A stretch of 38,415 nt of DNA, taken from CAZDFU01 sp964504985 (GTDB lineage: Bacteria > Patescibacteriota > Microgenomatia > Daviesbacterales > UBA10151). Made by a program: the position numbers and the translations under genes. The notes beneath the pieces are model-generated. The model saw nothing but the letters and a program-made list of their open reading frames with translations, made no database searches and was not told where the DNA came from. Positions 31,507 through 38,415 of the stretch are shown here, piece after piece. Location of the stretch: contig CAZDFU010000010.1 in NCBI GenBank assembly GCA_964504985.1, forward strand, positions 1 through 38,415, in the 5' to 3' direction. Every line of letters starts with the position of its first letter. Positions within the stretch are counted from its first letter, which is position 1.

Positions 31507-31590
31507 AAAAAGTGCTCCAATAACGAGCACAAAAAGGAGGCCAATTAATATTTCTACTTTTCTTAAATTTAAACTTATAGTTTTTGACAT
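31492..31590 (-). CDS. Branched-chain-rich leader peptide
   Basis: The 32-codon ORF starts MSKTISLNLRKVE, then ILIGLLFVLVIGALFG, ending RSF; 14 of 32 residues are Leu, Ile or Val. Region 1 of the attenuator overlaps the codons for this run. The ATG lies 6 nt after a TATAAT box, so initiation should be leaderless. The codon mix resembles ilv-type leaders responding to several branched-chain amino acids. A functional small membrane peptide cannot be excluded. Confidence 0.68.
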   Translation of the reverse strand: MSKTISLNLRKVEILIGLLFVLVIGALFGRSF

Positions 31591-31596
31591 AAATTA

Positions 31597-31626
31597 ATTA
31601 TATATTGTTAATTGGTGGCTTGTCAA
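31597..31626 (-). promoter_or_regulatory. Promoter of the branched-chain leader
   Basis: On the minus strand TTGACA (31626-31621), 18 bp and TATAAT (31602-31597) lie 6 nt before the leader ATG, directly downstream of the transketolase stop. Confidence 0.7.
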
Positions 31627-31637
31627 TATCTGCTGGT

Positions 31638-33485
31638 TCAAAGCAGCTTTTGGATTAATTTAACAATGGCTTTGGCTGATATTCCTTCAAAATCCAACAG
31701 TTCCTGGGGTTTACCGCTTCTAGGCATTTTTTCCACAGCTAAATTATATATTTTAACTTCATGGTTAATTAAACTGCTGTTTACTGCCTCACCTAAGCCC
31801 CCTTCCAGGTGATGATCCTCAACAGTAATAATATTTTTTGTTTCCTGAGCTGCTTTTTGTAAGGTTTTAATATCCAGGGGTTTAATAGTGTAAAGATCAA
31901 TTACTCTTATTAAAATCCCCATTTTTTTAAGAATCTCATAAGCAGTTAAGGCTTCAAAAACAGTAATGCCTGCTGTCACAACTGTTGCCTGATCATTATT
32001 TGAATATTTTAAAATTTTAGATCCTCCAATTTTAAAATCTTCAGAAGTTTCATAAATAACAGGTGTTTCTTTTCTGGTTGTCCTAATATAAACAATCCCC
32101 TGATGTTTTAAAGCCTGCTCAACTAATTTTTCTGTTGACACTCCATCAGATGGATATAATACAACGCTTCCTAAAAGGGTTCTAAACATAGCAATATCTT
32201 CTAAAGCCATTTGTGAAGGACCATCCTCTCCAATAGATACCCCAGCATGAGAGCCAACAAGTTTAATATTAGTTTTAGCATATTGGGCCATTCTTATCTG
32301 ATCAAAAGCTCTGGTAAAAAATGCCCCAAAGGTAGAGATGAATGGGATATAACCTCTGCTGGCTAAGCCAACTCCAACTCCCACCATATTTTGCTCAGCA
32401 ATAAACATCTCAAAAAACTTTTCAGCAGACTTTTTTTGTAATACTTCCGAATAAGTGGAATTACTGACTTCGGCATCAAGGGCAATTAGATTAGGATATC
32501 TTAAGGATAACCTTAAAAGAGCATTTCCATATGCCTTACGGGTGGCCACCATTTCTCCGGATTTATATTCAAGTGGCCTTCTAGTCTGCTGCCAATTTTT
32601 TGTTGGAAAACGGGCTTTAAGTTTTTTTGGCAATACTAACTTCCCTCTGATGTTTTTATTTATTTCTCCAAGGTCTTTTAGGGCTTGCTCCATTTGCTCT
32701 GGTTTTAAAGCCATTCCATGCCAGCCTTCTTTATTTTCCACAAGCTTAACCCCTTTACCCTTTAAGGTTTTGGCTAAAATTGCAACAGGTTTATTTTTTA
32801 CTTTTTTAGCCTTTTTGAAAGCACTAATAATTTGATTAAAATTATGTCCATCAATTGGTATAACTTCCCATCCAAAACTTGAGATCCTATCCTGGTATGC
32901 TTTCAAGTTGTGGCCGTATAAAGTTTCTCCTCTTTGCCCAAGCCTGTTAATATCTATAACCGCTATCAGGTTATCCAATTTATAATGTTTGGCAATTTGG
33001 ATTGTTTCCCAGACTGAGCCTTCTGTCATCTCGCTGTCTCCTAAAAGTACAAATGTTTTAAATGGTAATTTAGACAAATATTTGGCAGAAATAGCAATAC
33101 CTGCCCCAATTGAGAGGCCTTGACCTAATGATCCAGTAGGAGCTTCAGTATATGGAAAATATATACTGGGGTGTCCTTCTAGCCTGCTGCCAAATTTTCT
33201 AAGGGTTAATAATTCTTTTTCCTCAATTGCCCCGCAAGCAGCATATAAAGCATAAAAAAGAGGGGAAGCATGACCTTTAGAGAAAATTAACCTGTCATTG
33301 TTGGGATTGCTTGGATTTTTTAGATCATAGTTATAAAAACCTCCAAAAAAGAGTGTTGTCATAAGTTCCACTGCAGACAAAGAGGAAGTTAAATGGCCTG
33401 AACCAGCCTCAGTTGTGGACATAACAATATAAAAACGGATTAACTTTGCGAGTTTTTCAAGTCTTTCTGTCACAAAATTAAGCAT
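31638..33485 (-). CDS. tkt: Transketolase
   Basis: Transketolase moves two-carbon units between sugar phosphates in the pentose phosphate pathway, using thiamine diphosphate. The protein has the N-terminal ThDP motif GSGHLTSSLSAVEL, the metal-binding GDSEMTEGSVWE...IDINRLGQ, and the pyrimidine-domain motif FIAEQNMVGVGVGLASRG with catalytic Glu; the C-terminal domain ends at VKLIQKLL. N- and C-halves are fused. Start choice is uncertain: ATG 33485 gives 615 residues but lies within the predicted -10 box; a GTG at 33473 would fit the promoter as a leaderless start; an ATG at 33542 adds 19 residues but overlaps the aspS start codon. Confidence 0.92.
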   Translation of the reverse strand: MLNFVTERLEKLAKLIRFYIVMSTTEAGSGHLTSSLSAVELMTTLFFGGFYNYDLKNPSNPNNDRLIFSKGHASPLFYALYAACGAIEEKELLTLRKFGSRLEGHPSIYFPYTEAPTGSLGQGLSIGAGIAISAKYLSKLPFKTFVLLGDSEMTEGSVWETIQIAKHYKLDNLIAVIDINRLGQRGETLYGHNLKAYQDRISSFGWEVIPIDGHNFNQIISAFKKAKKVKNKPVAILAKTLKGKGVKLVENKEGWHGMALKPEQMEQALKDLGEINKNIRGKLVLPKKLKARFPTKNWQQTRRPLEYKSGEMVATRKAYGNALLRLSLRYPNLIALDAEVSNSTYSEVLQKKSAEKFFEMFIAEQNMVGVGVGLASRGYIPFISTFGAFFTRAFDQIRMAQYAKTNIKLVGSHAGVSIGEDGPSQMALEDIAMFRTLLGSVVLYPSDGVSTEKLVEQALKHQGIVYIRTTRKETPVIYETSEDFKIGGSKILKYSNNDQATVVTAGITVFEALTAYEILKKMGILIRVIDLYTIKPLDIKTLQKAAQETKNIITVEDHHLEGGLGEAVNSSLINHEVKIYNLAVEKMPRSGKPQELLDFEGISAKAIVKLIQKLL

Positions 33486-33534
33486 ACTAGCTTTTTGTCT
33501 GTGTCTTGTCAACGCAGCGTTCTTTTTGTATGAT
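33484..33534. promoter_or_regulatory. Back-to-back promoters sharing one -35 box (tkt and aspS)
   Basis: Plus strand: TTGTCA (33506-33511), 17 bp, TATGAT (33529-33534), then 6 nt to the aspS ATG. Minus strand: TTGACA (33512-33507), 17 bp, TAGTAT (33489-33484). The shared 7-bp word is TTGTCAA, close to palindromic. Confidence 0.65.
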
Positions 33535-33540
33535 TCAAGC

Positions 33541-34857
33541 ATGGAAAGAACCTTAATTTTAGATTGTAATAAAAAAATAGACGGAAATGTAAAAATATGC
33601 GGATGGGTACAAACCCGCCGTGATCATGGAAAAATACTATTTTTGGATGTTTACGACAGAAGCGGTTTGATACAAGTGATACTAGGACAGGAAGTAAAAG
33701 TTGAAGGTGAAATTAACCCGCAAGATGTTGTTTGCATCAATGGAAAGGTGCAAAAAAGACCGGAAAAATTAATTAATAAAAATATCCCAACAGGCGGAAT
33801 TGAAATTGTTGTACAAGATTTAGAAATATTATCAAAAGCCTCTGAATTACCCTTTGATATGGGTGGCAAAAATTTAGATTTACAACTGCCTACGCTTTTA
33901 GACTGGCGTTCTTTAACCTTAAGACATCCTAAAATTAGAGCTATTTTTAAGGTTCAAGCAGCTATCTTGAGGGGATTTAGGAAAACTGTTTTGGATTTAG
34001 ATTGTGCTGAGATTGTGGTGCCGGAGATAGCAGCTTCTTCCACAGAGGGAGGAGCAGAAGTCTTTAGGGTTGATTATTTTGGACATAAGGCATTTCTTAC
34101 TCAAAGCCCCCAGCTTTATAAACAGATGTTAGTGCCTGTTTTTGAACGGGTTTTTACTATTGCTCATGCCTTTAGAGCAGAGCCGTCTGTTACTACCAGG
34201 CACTTGGCTGTTTCTACCCAGCTGGATTGTGAGTTTGGATTTGTAGATTTTAATGAATTGCTGGATCTTTTGGAAAAAGTTGGTATAGAGACTTTAAAAT
34301 ATGCAGAAGACGAGTGTAAAGATATATTGAAAGAGTGGAATTTAGAGCCCATCAGTTTTGGCAAAATTCCCAGATTGACTTTAAGGGAAGCACAGGGGAT
34401 TATTTTTAAAGAAACAGGCAGGGATAACAGAAAGGAAAAAGATTTAACACCGCAGGATGAAATTGATATTTGTAAATGGGCAAAAGAAAATCATCAGAGT
34501 GATTTTGTGACAATAACTCACTTCCCAACTGCCAAGAGGGCTTTTTATTGCATGCCTGACCCTAAGGACCCGGAATATTCTTTAAGTTATGACCTTTTGT
34601 TCAGAGGAGTTGAGGTGTTGAGCGGGAGCCAGAGAATTAATGATTATGACCTGCTTGTTAATACCATAAAAGACAGAGGGATGGACCCTAATAATTTCGA
34701 GATGTACCTGCAGTCCTTTAAGTATGGCATGCCTCCTGAAGGAGGGTTTTCTTTCGGCTTGGAAAGAATGACTATGCATATGTTAAATCTTACCAATATC
34801 AGAGAAGCTTCTTTGTATCCCAGGGATATGGAAAGAGTGGATATAAGGTTAAGGTAG
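33541..34857 (+). CDS. aspS: Aspartyl-tRNA synthetase, archaeal/eukaryotic type
   Basis: This charges tRNA-Asp, and probably also tRNA-Asn if the enzyme is non-discriminating. The 438-residue protein has an N-terminal OB anticodon-binding domain (KICGWVQTRRDHGKILFLDVYDRSG), class II motif 2 (AHAFRAEPSVTTRHLA) and motif 3 (PEGGFSFGLERM). It lacks the GAD insertion of the usual bacterial AspRS, so it belongs to the shorter archaeal-type group. A TATGAT -10 box ends 6 nt before the ATG and there is no Shine-Dalgarno sequence, so the mRNA is predicted leaderless. dacA follows after 11 nt. Confidence 0.95.
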   Translation: MERTLILDCNKKIDGNVKICGWVQTRRDHGKILFLDVYDRSGLIQVILGQEVKVEGEINPQDVVCINGKVQKRPEKLINKNIPTGGIEIVVQDLEILSKASELPFDMGGKNLDLQLPTLLDWRSLTLRHPKIRAIFKVQAAILRGFRKTVLDLDCAEIVVPEIAASSTEGGAEVFRVDYFGHKAFLTQSPQLYKQMLVPVFERVFTIAHAFRAEPSVTTRHLAVSTQLDCEFGFVDFNELLDLLEKVGIETLKYAEDECKDILKEWNLEPISFGKIPRLTLREAQGIIFKETGRDNRKEKDLTPQDEIDICKWAKENHQSDFVTITHFPTAKRAFYCMPDPKDPEYSLSYDLLFRGVEVLSGSQRINDYDLLVNTIKDRGMDPNNFEMYLQSFKYGMPPEGGFSFGLERMTMHMLNLTNIREASLYPRDMERVDIRLR

Positions 34858-34868
34858 AAATTTTTTTC

Positions 34869-35801
34869 ATGAAGTATTATGTATATTCTGCCGGCTTAAT
34901 AATTCTGACTCTTATTGTTATAACTGTTTTGCCTTTTATTATAAATTTTGGTGAAAAACATCTAATAAGTTTAGAAATCCCCCAAAATAATTCTCAAGTT
35001 GCTGGTATTCAAAAATATAATCTTCCGCCCTTTGATCAACATACACCTATTCCAGATGTATCTGCCAGGGCAGTTTTAGTTAAAGATTTGGGGACTAACA
35101 CTATTTTATATCAGAAAAATGCATCTATCTCTTTCCCGATTGCCTCCACCACAAAAATTATGACAGCTTTGGTGGCATCAGAATATTTTAATGCTAATTC
35201 AGCCTTAACTGTAAGAGAAGGCGCTAGGGTGAGCGGTGCAAGGGTGGGTCTGGCCAGCGGAGAAAACTTGAATTTCCGTTCTCTTTTATACGGTATGCTT
35301 TTATCTTCTGGTAATGATGCAGCTTATGCCATTGCTGAAAATTATCCTGGAGGAGTTTTAGGATTTGTTTCTGCTATGAATAAAAAAGCTGCCAATTTAA
35401 ATCTGATAAATACCCGTTTTGATAATCCAGCTGGATTTGATAGTCCGAAGCATTTTTCCTCCGCTAAAGATTTGGCTGTTATTACGGAGGAAGCTCTTAA
35501 AAACGCTGTTCTGGCCAGAATATTTGCGACCAAAGAAACCAGTATTGTCTCTTTGGATAAAAGATATAACCATGAGCTTGTTAATTTAAACAAGCTTTTA
35601 TCGCAAGTTAAAGGAGTGTTAGGGGTAAAAACAGGTTTTACAGAGCAGGCTAAAGAAAATCTGGTTACTCTTGTTGATAGGGATAACAACCGGATTTTAA
35701 CTGTGGTGCTAGGATCCAATGATAGATTCGGGGAGTCTACAAAACTAATAGAATGGACTTATAAGAATTTTATCTGGCCTGATTCTGGAATTCGTCAGTA
35801 A
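34869..35801 (+). CDS. dacA: D-alanyl-D-alanine carboxypeptidase (penicillin-binding protein 5 family)
   Basis: This trims the terminal D-Ala from peptidoglycan pentapeptides outside the cell. The 310-residue protein has an N-terminal membrane helix (about residues 6-26), then the S11 peptidase domain with the catalytic STTK tetrad (93-96), SGN (147-149) and KTG (254-256). It lacks the C-terminal beta domain and amphipathic anchor of PBP5, so it is held by its N-terminal helix. Its last 32 bases overlap the end of the convergent gene. Its presence shows that the organism makes peptidoglycan. Confidence 0.95.
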   Translation: MKYYVYSAGLIILTLIVITVLPFIINFGEKHLISLEIPQNNSQVAGIQKYNLPPFDQHTPIPDVSARAVLVKDLGTNTILYQKNASISFPIASTTKIMTALVASEYFNANSALTVREGARVSGARVGLASGENLNFRSLLYGMLLSSGNDAAYAIAENYPGGVLGFVSAMNKKAANLNLINTRFDNPAGFDSPKHFSSAKDLAVITEEALKNAVLARIFATKETSIVSLDKRYNHELVNLNKLLSQVKGVLGVKTGFTEQAKENLVTLVDRDNNRILTVVLGSNDRFGESTKLIEWTYKNFIWPDSGIRQ

Positions 35802-36777
35802 CCGCTGGAACATAAGCTGCAAATTGCGGGCCTTCAAAAACAAAAACAGGTAAAAGATAAGGGCTATAATTTTCCGCTAAAAAGTATGCTAAGTAAACTG
35901 TAGTAATAGAAACTTGTGGTTTTGCAGGTTCGATAATAATACTGCCTTTGCCAAATTTTAAATCTTCCAAAGCCTGCTCAGTGGTTTTTATTGGATAAAT
36001 CGCATACGTTGTAGTATCAATCGGATAATAGGTAAAGTTTAAGAAAATATAATGTTCTAAATCAAAAGCAGAACCGCTAACTTGTGCAGTAATTAAAGAT
36101 GTATTAAATTGGGGAGTCACAATAGGTTTATTATTTATTGGAGCAGGCCAAATGGAAATCTGACTTAAACCTCCCTCTAGGCGGGTAACCTTGCTTTTGC
36201 CTTCAATAAGATCCTGTTTTAAGACTCCCAGATTGCTAAGTCTTCCTTGGAAGTCTGATATTAATTTATCTTCTTCTTCCTCAAGATTTCCGCTAGGAGG
36301 GGCAGTTTTTCTTTGATAAGTAAAATTACCGCTGTTTAGATCTATGTTTAAAACCTTGTTATTATCTTCAAAAACATAATTTGTTTCAGATAAAATCTGG
36401 GGATTACCTTGTATACCAAATTTCTCTGCCAGGCTTTGTGCTTTTTCAGGAGAAAGAAAAGTAGCAAAAGTTTTAGTAACAAAATAGACTTTTATTAATT
36501 TTTCGAATCCGGCATCTGTTCCTACTTTAGGCAATCCGCCTGTTACTGTATCTATCGCATAAGAAAAGTTAGATGAAGAGACTGATGTTTTAGGAAAATT
36601 TGGTGACGGAAGCAGACCAAACTTAGTATCAGGTTTTTCCTCAATAGGAGGTAAATTAGCCAGGTAATTTGCATACCAAATTTTGTAGCCAATGAAACTT
36701 AAAATCCCTAAAACTAAGGCTATAATAGAAATAGTAATAATCTGTTTAGTCAAAAGGGCGGTTTGACTTAAATTCAT
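35770..36777 (-). CDS. Hypothetical membrane-anchored extracytoplasmic protein
   Basis: The 335-residue protein has a short cytosolic start, one membrane helix (IITISIIALVLGILSFIGYKI, about 12-32), then a Pro-rich linker (LPPIEEKPD) and a large extracytoplasmic domain with no family that I recognise. The domain is rich in beta-like segments (TYAIYPIKTTEQALEDLKFGKG, ITTVYLAYFLAENYSPYLLPVF). The ATG at 36777 directly precedes the helix; an upstream TTG at 36807 is unlikely. A 7-bp inverted repeat lies just before the start. Confidence 0.65.
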   Translation of the reverse strand: MNLSQTALLTKQIITISIIALVLGILSFIGYKIWYANYLANLPPIEEKPDTKFGLLPSPNFPKTSVSSSNFSYAIDTVTGGLPKVGTDAGFEKLIKVYFVTKTFATFLSPEKAQSLAEKFGIQGNPQILSETNYVFEDNNKVLNIDLNSGNFTYQRKTAPPSGNLEEEEDKLISDFQGRLSNLGVLKQDLIEGKSKVTRLEGGLSQISIWPAPINNKPIVTPQFNTSLITAQVSGSAFDLEHYIFLNFTYYPIDTTTYAIYPIKTTEQALEDLKFGKGSIIIEPAKPQVSITTVYLAYFLAENYSPYLLPVFVFEGPQFAAYVPAVTDEFQNQAR

Positions 36778-36784
36778 GTTATTT

Positions 36785-36807
36785 TTGGACTCTAAAATCC
36801 AGTCCAA
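36785..36807. repeat. Inverted repeat in the 5' leader of the hypothetical anchored protein
   Basis: On the minus strand TTGGACT and AGTCCAA pair around a 9-base loop, ending about 7 nt before the ATG at 36777. It could be a small translational hairpin or an operator. Confidence 0.5.
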
Positions 36808-36820
36808 GCTCCTTACTGTT

Positions 36821-36850
36821 ATTATACAGAAGCGGAAGAAAGTATATAAT
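36821..36850. promoter_or_regulatory. Mirror-image overlapping promoters (anchored protein gene and gltX)
   Basis: Plus strand: TTATAC (36822-36827), 17 bp, TATAAT (36845-36850), then 7 nt to the gltX ATG. Minus strand: TTATAT (36849-36844), 17 bp, TATAAT (36826-36821). Each -35 lies on the other promoter's -10, as at cca/recJ. Confidence 0.6.
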
Positions 36851-36857
36851 ATGGACT

Positions 36858-38192
36858 ATGGAAGTTAGAGTAAGGATTGCACCATCGCCAACAGGAGCCC
36901 CTCATATAGGGACTGCCTGGCAAGCTTTGTTTGATTTTGTTTTTGCCAAAAAAAACAATGGTAAATTTATTTTAAGGTTGGAGGATACTGACAGGGAAAG
37001 GTATGTCCCTGAAAGCGTTGAGCAAATTTATGAAACTCTTAAGTGGTTGGGGTTAAGTTATGATGAAGGACCTGATATTGGGGGTAACTATGGCCCTTAT
37101 GTACAATCAGAAAGATTGGGTATTTACCAAAAATACGCAACCACGCTTTTAGAAAAAGAAGCTGCCTATAAAGACGGAGGAGCAATTAGATTTAAAACTG
37201 ACAAAGAGGGGGTTACTTTTTGGAATGACCTCGTAGGCAATAAAAAGATAGAATTTCCCAACAACACCCAGGAAGATTTTGTAATTTTAAAATCAGACGG
37301 TTACCCTACGTATAATTTTGCTAATGTGGTAGATGATCATTTAATGGAAATAACCCATGTAATCCGGGGCAATGAATTTATATCCTCAACTCCTAAACAC
37401 TTGATGATTTATCAATCCTTTGGTTGGACACCTCCTCAGTTTGCTCATTTACCAGTTTTAGTTGGGGCAGACAGAGCAAAACTTTCAAAAAGGCATGGAG
37501 CAAAATCTGCGTTGGACTTTAAGGCTGAAGGTTTTTTAAAAGAAGCAATCCTAAATTTCTTAGCCCTTTTGGGCTGGTCGCATCCTGAGGGAAAGGAGAT
37601 TTTTAGTTTATCAGAAATGATTGAATTTTTTGACTTTAAAGATTTCAACCAGGCATCAGCTTTTTTTGATACGGCAAAATTGGAGTGGATAAATGGAGAA
37701 TATATTAGAAAAATCCAAATTTCAGATTTCAAATTTCAGATATTGGAATACTTAAAGTATTTAGCAGGCGGGATTATGCCAGATTGTTCTACTGAAGAGC
37801 AAGTAGAAAAGGTTGCTCCACTTGTGAAAGATAGGATTAAAAAATTATCAGATTTTATACCTTTGACTGATTTTCTTTGGGAAAAGCCTGAATATGATAT
37901 GGAGGTATTTAATAAACTAAAGATTGATGATTTAGGATTAAAGATGGAAAAAATTGTGGAAAAGATGGAAGAGATAAAAAAACCCTGGAAAGCAGATATG
38001 TTTGAGCAAAGTTTTAGGAAACTGGCAGAGGAGTTAAATTTATCTGTAACACAGATGTTTCAACTGATTAGAGTCGCTGTTTCAGGACAAACTGTTACCC
38101 CTCCTCTTTTTGAAAGCATAGAAATATTAGGAGAAGAAGAAGCTGTTAAAAGAGTCAAACAGGCTCTAGTTTTTTTGCAATCAGTTACTTGA
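36858..38192 (+). CDS. gltX: Glutamyl-tRNA synthetase
   Basis: This charges tRNA-Glu, and often also tRNA-Gln in bacteria lacking GlnRS. The 444-residue class I enzyme has the HIGH motif as PSPTGAPHIGTAWQALF (about residues 10-26), the LRLEDTDRERY region, and the KMSKS-type signature KLSKRHGA; a helical anticodon-binding domain completes it. It is slightly shorter than typical (about 470-490), mainly in the C-terminal domain. The TATAAT box ends 7 nt before the ATG and no Shine-Dalgarno sequence is present, so a leaderless mRNA is predicted. Confidence 0.96.
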   Translation: MEVRVRIAPSPTGAPHIGTAWQALFDFVFAKKNNGKFILRLEDTDRERYVPESVEQIYETLKWLGLSYDEGPDIGGNYGPYVQSERLGIYQKYATTLLEKEAAYKDGGAIRFKTDKEGVTFWNDLVGNKKIEFPNNTQEDFVILKSDGYPTYNFANVVDDHLMEITHVIRGNEFISSTPKHLMIYQSFGWTPPQFAHLPVLVGADRAKLSKRHGAKSALDFKAEGFLKEAILNFLALLGWSHPEGKEIFSLSEMIEFFDFKDFNQASAFFDTAKLEWINGEYIRKIQISDFKFQILEYLKYLAGGIMPDCSTEEQVEKVAPLVKDRIKKLSDFIPLTDFLWEKPEYDMEVFNKLKIDDLGLKMEKIVEKMEEIKKPWKADMFEQSFRKLAEELNLSVTQMFQLIRVAVSGQTVTPPLFESIEILGEEEAVKRVKQALVFLQSVT

Positions 38193-38217
38193 AAAAGCTA
38201 TAGGATTATGGTAATAT
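38189..38217 (+). promoter_or_regulatory. Promoter of the terminal truncated gene
   Basis: TTGAAA (38189-38194), a 17-bp spacer and TAATAT (38212-38217) lie 7 nt before the ATG at 38225. The spacer is most of an 18-bp word that recurs at 17678-17695. Confidence 0.6.
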
Positions 38218-38224
38218 TCCAGCC

Positions 38225-38415
38225 ATGGATGATCCAAGATGGCTTAGGCTTATAACAGTTGGTTTGGTTTTAGTGGCTTTAGTAGTTGGGTACTCACTTT
38301 TAACAGGCAGCTTTGTAAAAAGCAAACCTGCTCAGAAAGAAACTCAGGTTTCTGCTGAAGTTGAAGTTAGATCACCGTCTCCTTCAGTTTCTCCTGTGGG
38401 AACAGGTAGTGCAAC
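38225..38415 (+). CDS. Truncated membrane-anchored protein (cut by the window end)
   Basis: The 63 visible residues start MDDPRWLRLITVGLVLVALV, with one membrane helix (about 8-27), then KSKPAQKETQVSAEVEVRSP and a Ser/Pro-rich linker (SPSPSVSPVGTGSA), typical of an extracytoplasmic protein anchored near its N-terminus. The rest lies outside the window, so no family can be given. The start is supported by a promoter that predicts a leaderless transcript. Confidence 0.6.
   Translation, partial: MDDPRWLRLITVGLVLVALVVGYSLLTGSFVKSKPAQKETQVSAEVEVRSPSPSVSPVGTGSA

Noticed and set aside
27780..31550. T-box riboswitches upstream of pheA, cimA and the two unknown units
   Set aside because: The layout (leader, antiterminator, terminator) is similar, but I found no T-box AGGGTGG sequence, no specifier loop and no long stem I. 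Each leader instead has an ORF whose codon content explains the sensing.
1..38415. CRISPR arrays, insertion sequences, prophage genes, tRNA genes
   Set aside because: None seen: no spaced direct repeats, no transposase or integrase motifs, no phage structural proteins and no cloverleaf that I could recognise. The island at 26.5-31.6 kb shows no integrase or attachment repeats either.

Overview
The window reads as a chromosomal segment of an ultra-small Patescibacteria (Candidate Phyla Radiation) bacterium, probably of the Microgenomates type. This is inferred from gene content, not from a marker phylogeny. The DNA is AT-rich by eye and packed very tightly. Characteristic families include DUF2079 and PMT-type GT-C membrane proteins, DUF3048, DUF4446, a DUF5679 micro zinc ribbon, an archaeal-type AspRS and a soluble-looking RNase Y. 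Convergent genes abut or share their stop codons. Several promoters end 6-8 nt before a start codon, which predicts leaderless mRNAs.

Layout. 1-3.3 kb: recA, recX (damaged at homopolymers) and rny. 3.3-8 kb: a DUF2079 membrane protein, HU, and an ABC-2 exporter operon with a TrpR-like regulator inside it. 8-13.2 kb: three large GT-C-type membrane proteins and a methyltransferase, probably for surface glycoconjugates. 13.2-17.2 kb: miaA (with a palindromic element inserted in frame), an AI-2E-family permease, the RNase P RNA gene rnpB, and comM. 17.2-23.5 kb: a zinc ribbon, a small membrane protein, DUF4446, DUF3048, a winged-helix regulator, then secD, two unknown genes and secF. 23.5-26.5 kb: the tRNA CCA enzyme and recJ. 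31.6-38.4 kb: transketolase, aspS, a D,D-carboxypeptidase, an unknown anchored protein, gltX and a truncated gene.

The most unusual part is 26.5-31.6 kb, all on the minus strand. It holds four transcription units, and each has its own attenuator of the classical trp/phe type. Each begins with a promoter, followed almost at once by a short leader ORF rich in one amino-acid class. Then come mutually exclusive RNA hairpins built on the same GGGAGG/CCTCCC core, and a terminator whose T-run touches the gene start. The leader peptide matches the gene wherever the gene is recognisable: a Phe-rich peptide precedes prephenate dehydratase (pheA), and an Ile-rich peptide precedes citramalate synthase (cimA), the first step of threonine-independent isoleucine synthesis. 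A Leu-rich peptide precedes a three-gene operon of unknown function. A Leu/Ile/Val-rich peptide precedes a ParB/sulfiredoxin-like gene. I think this is a family of ribosome-mediated attenuators on apparently leaderless leader peptides. The shared core also suggests a second layer of control, because the terminator's 3' arm (GGGAGG) is a Shine-Dalgarno sequence correctly spaced from an ATG just after the T-run.

All promoter, RNA-structure and start-site statements come from reading the sequence by eye; no folding, alignment or database search was run.
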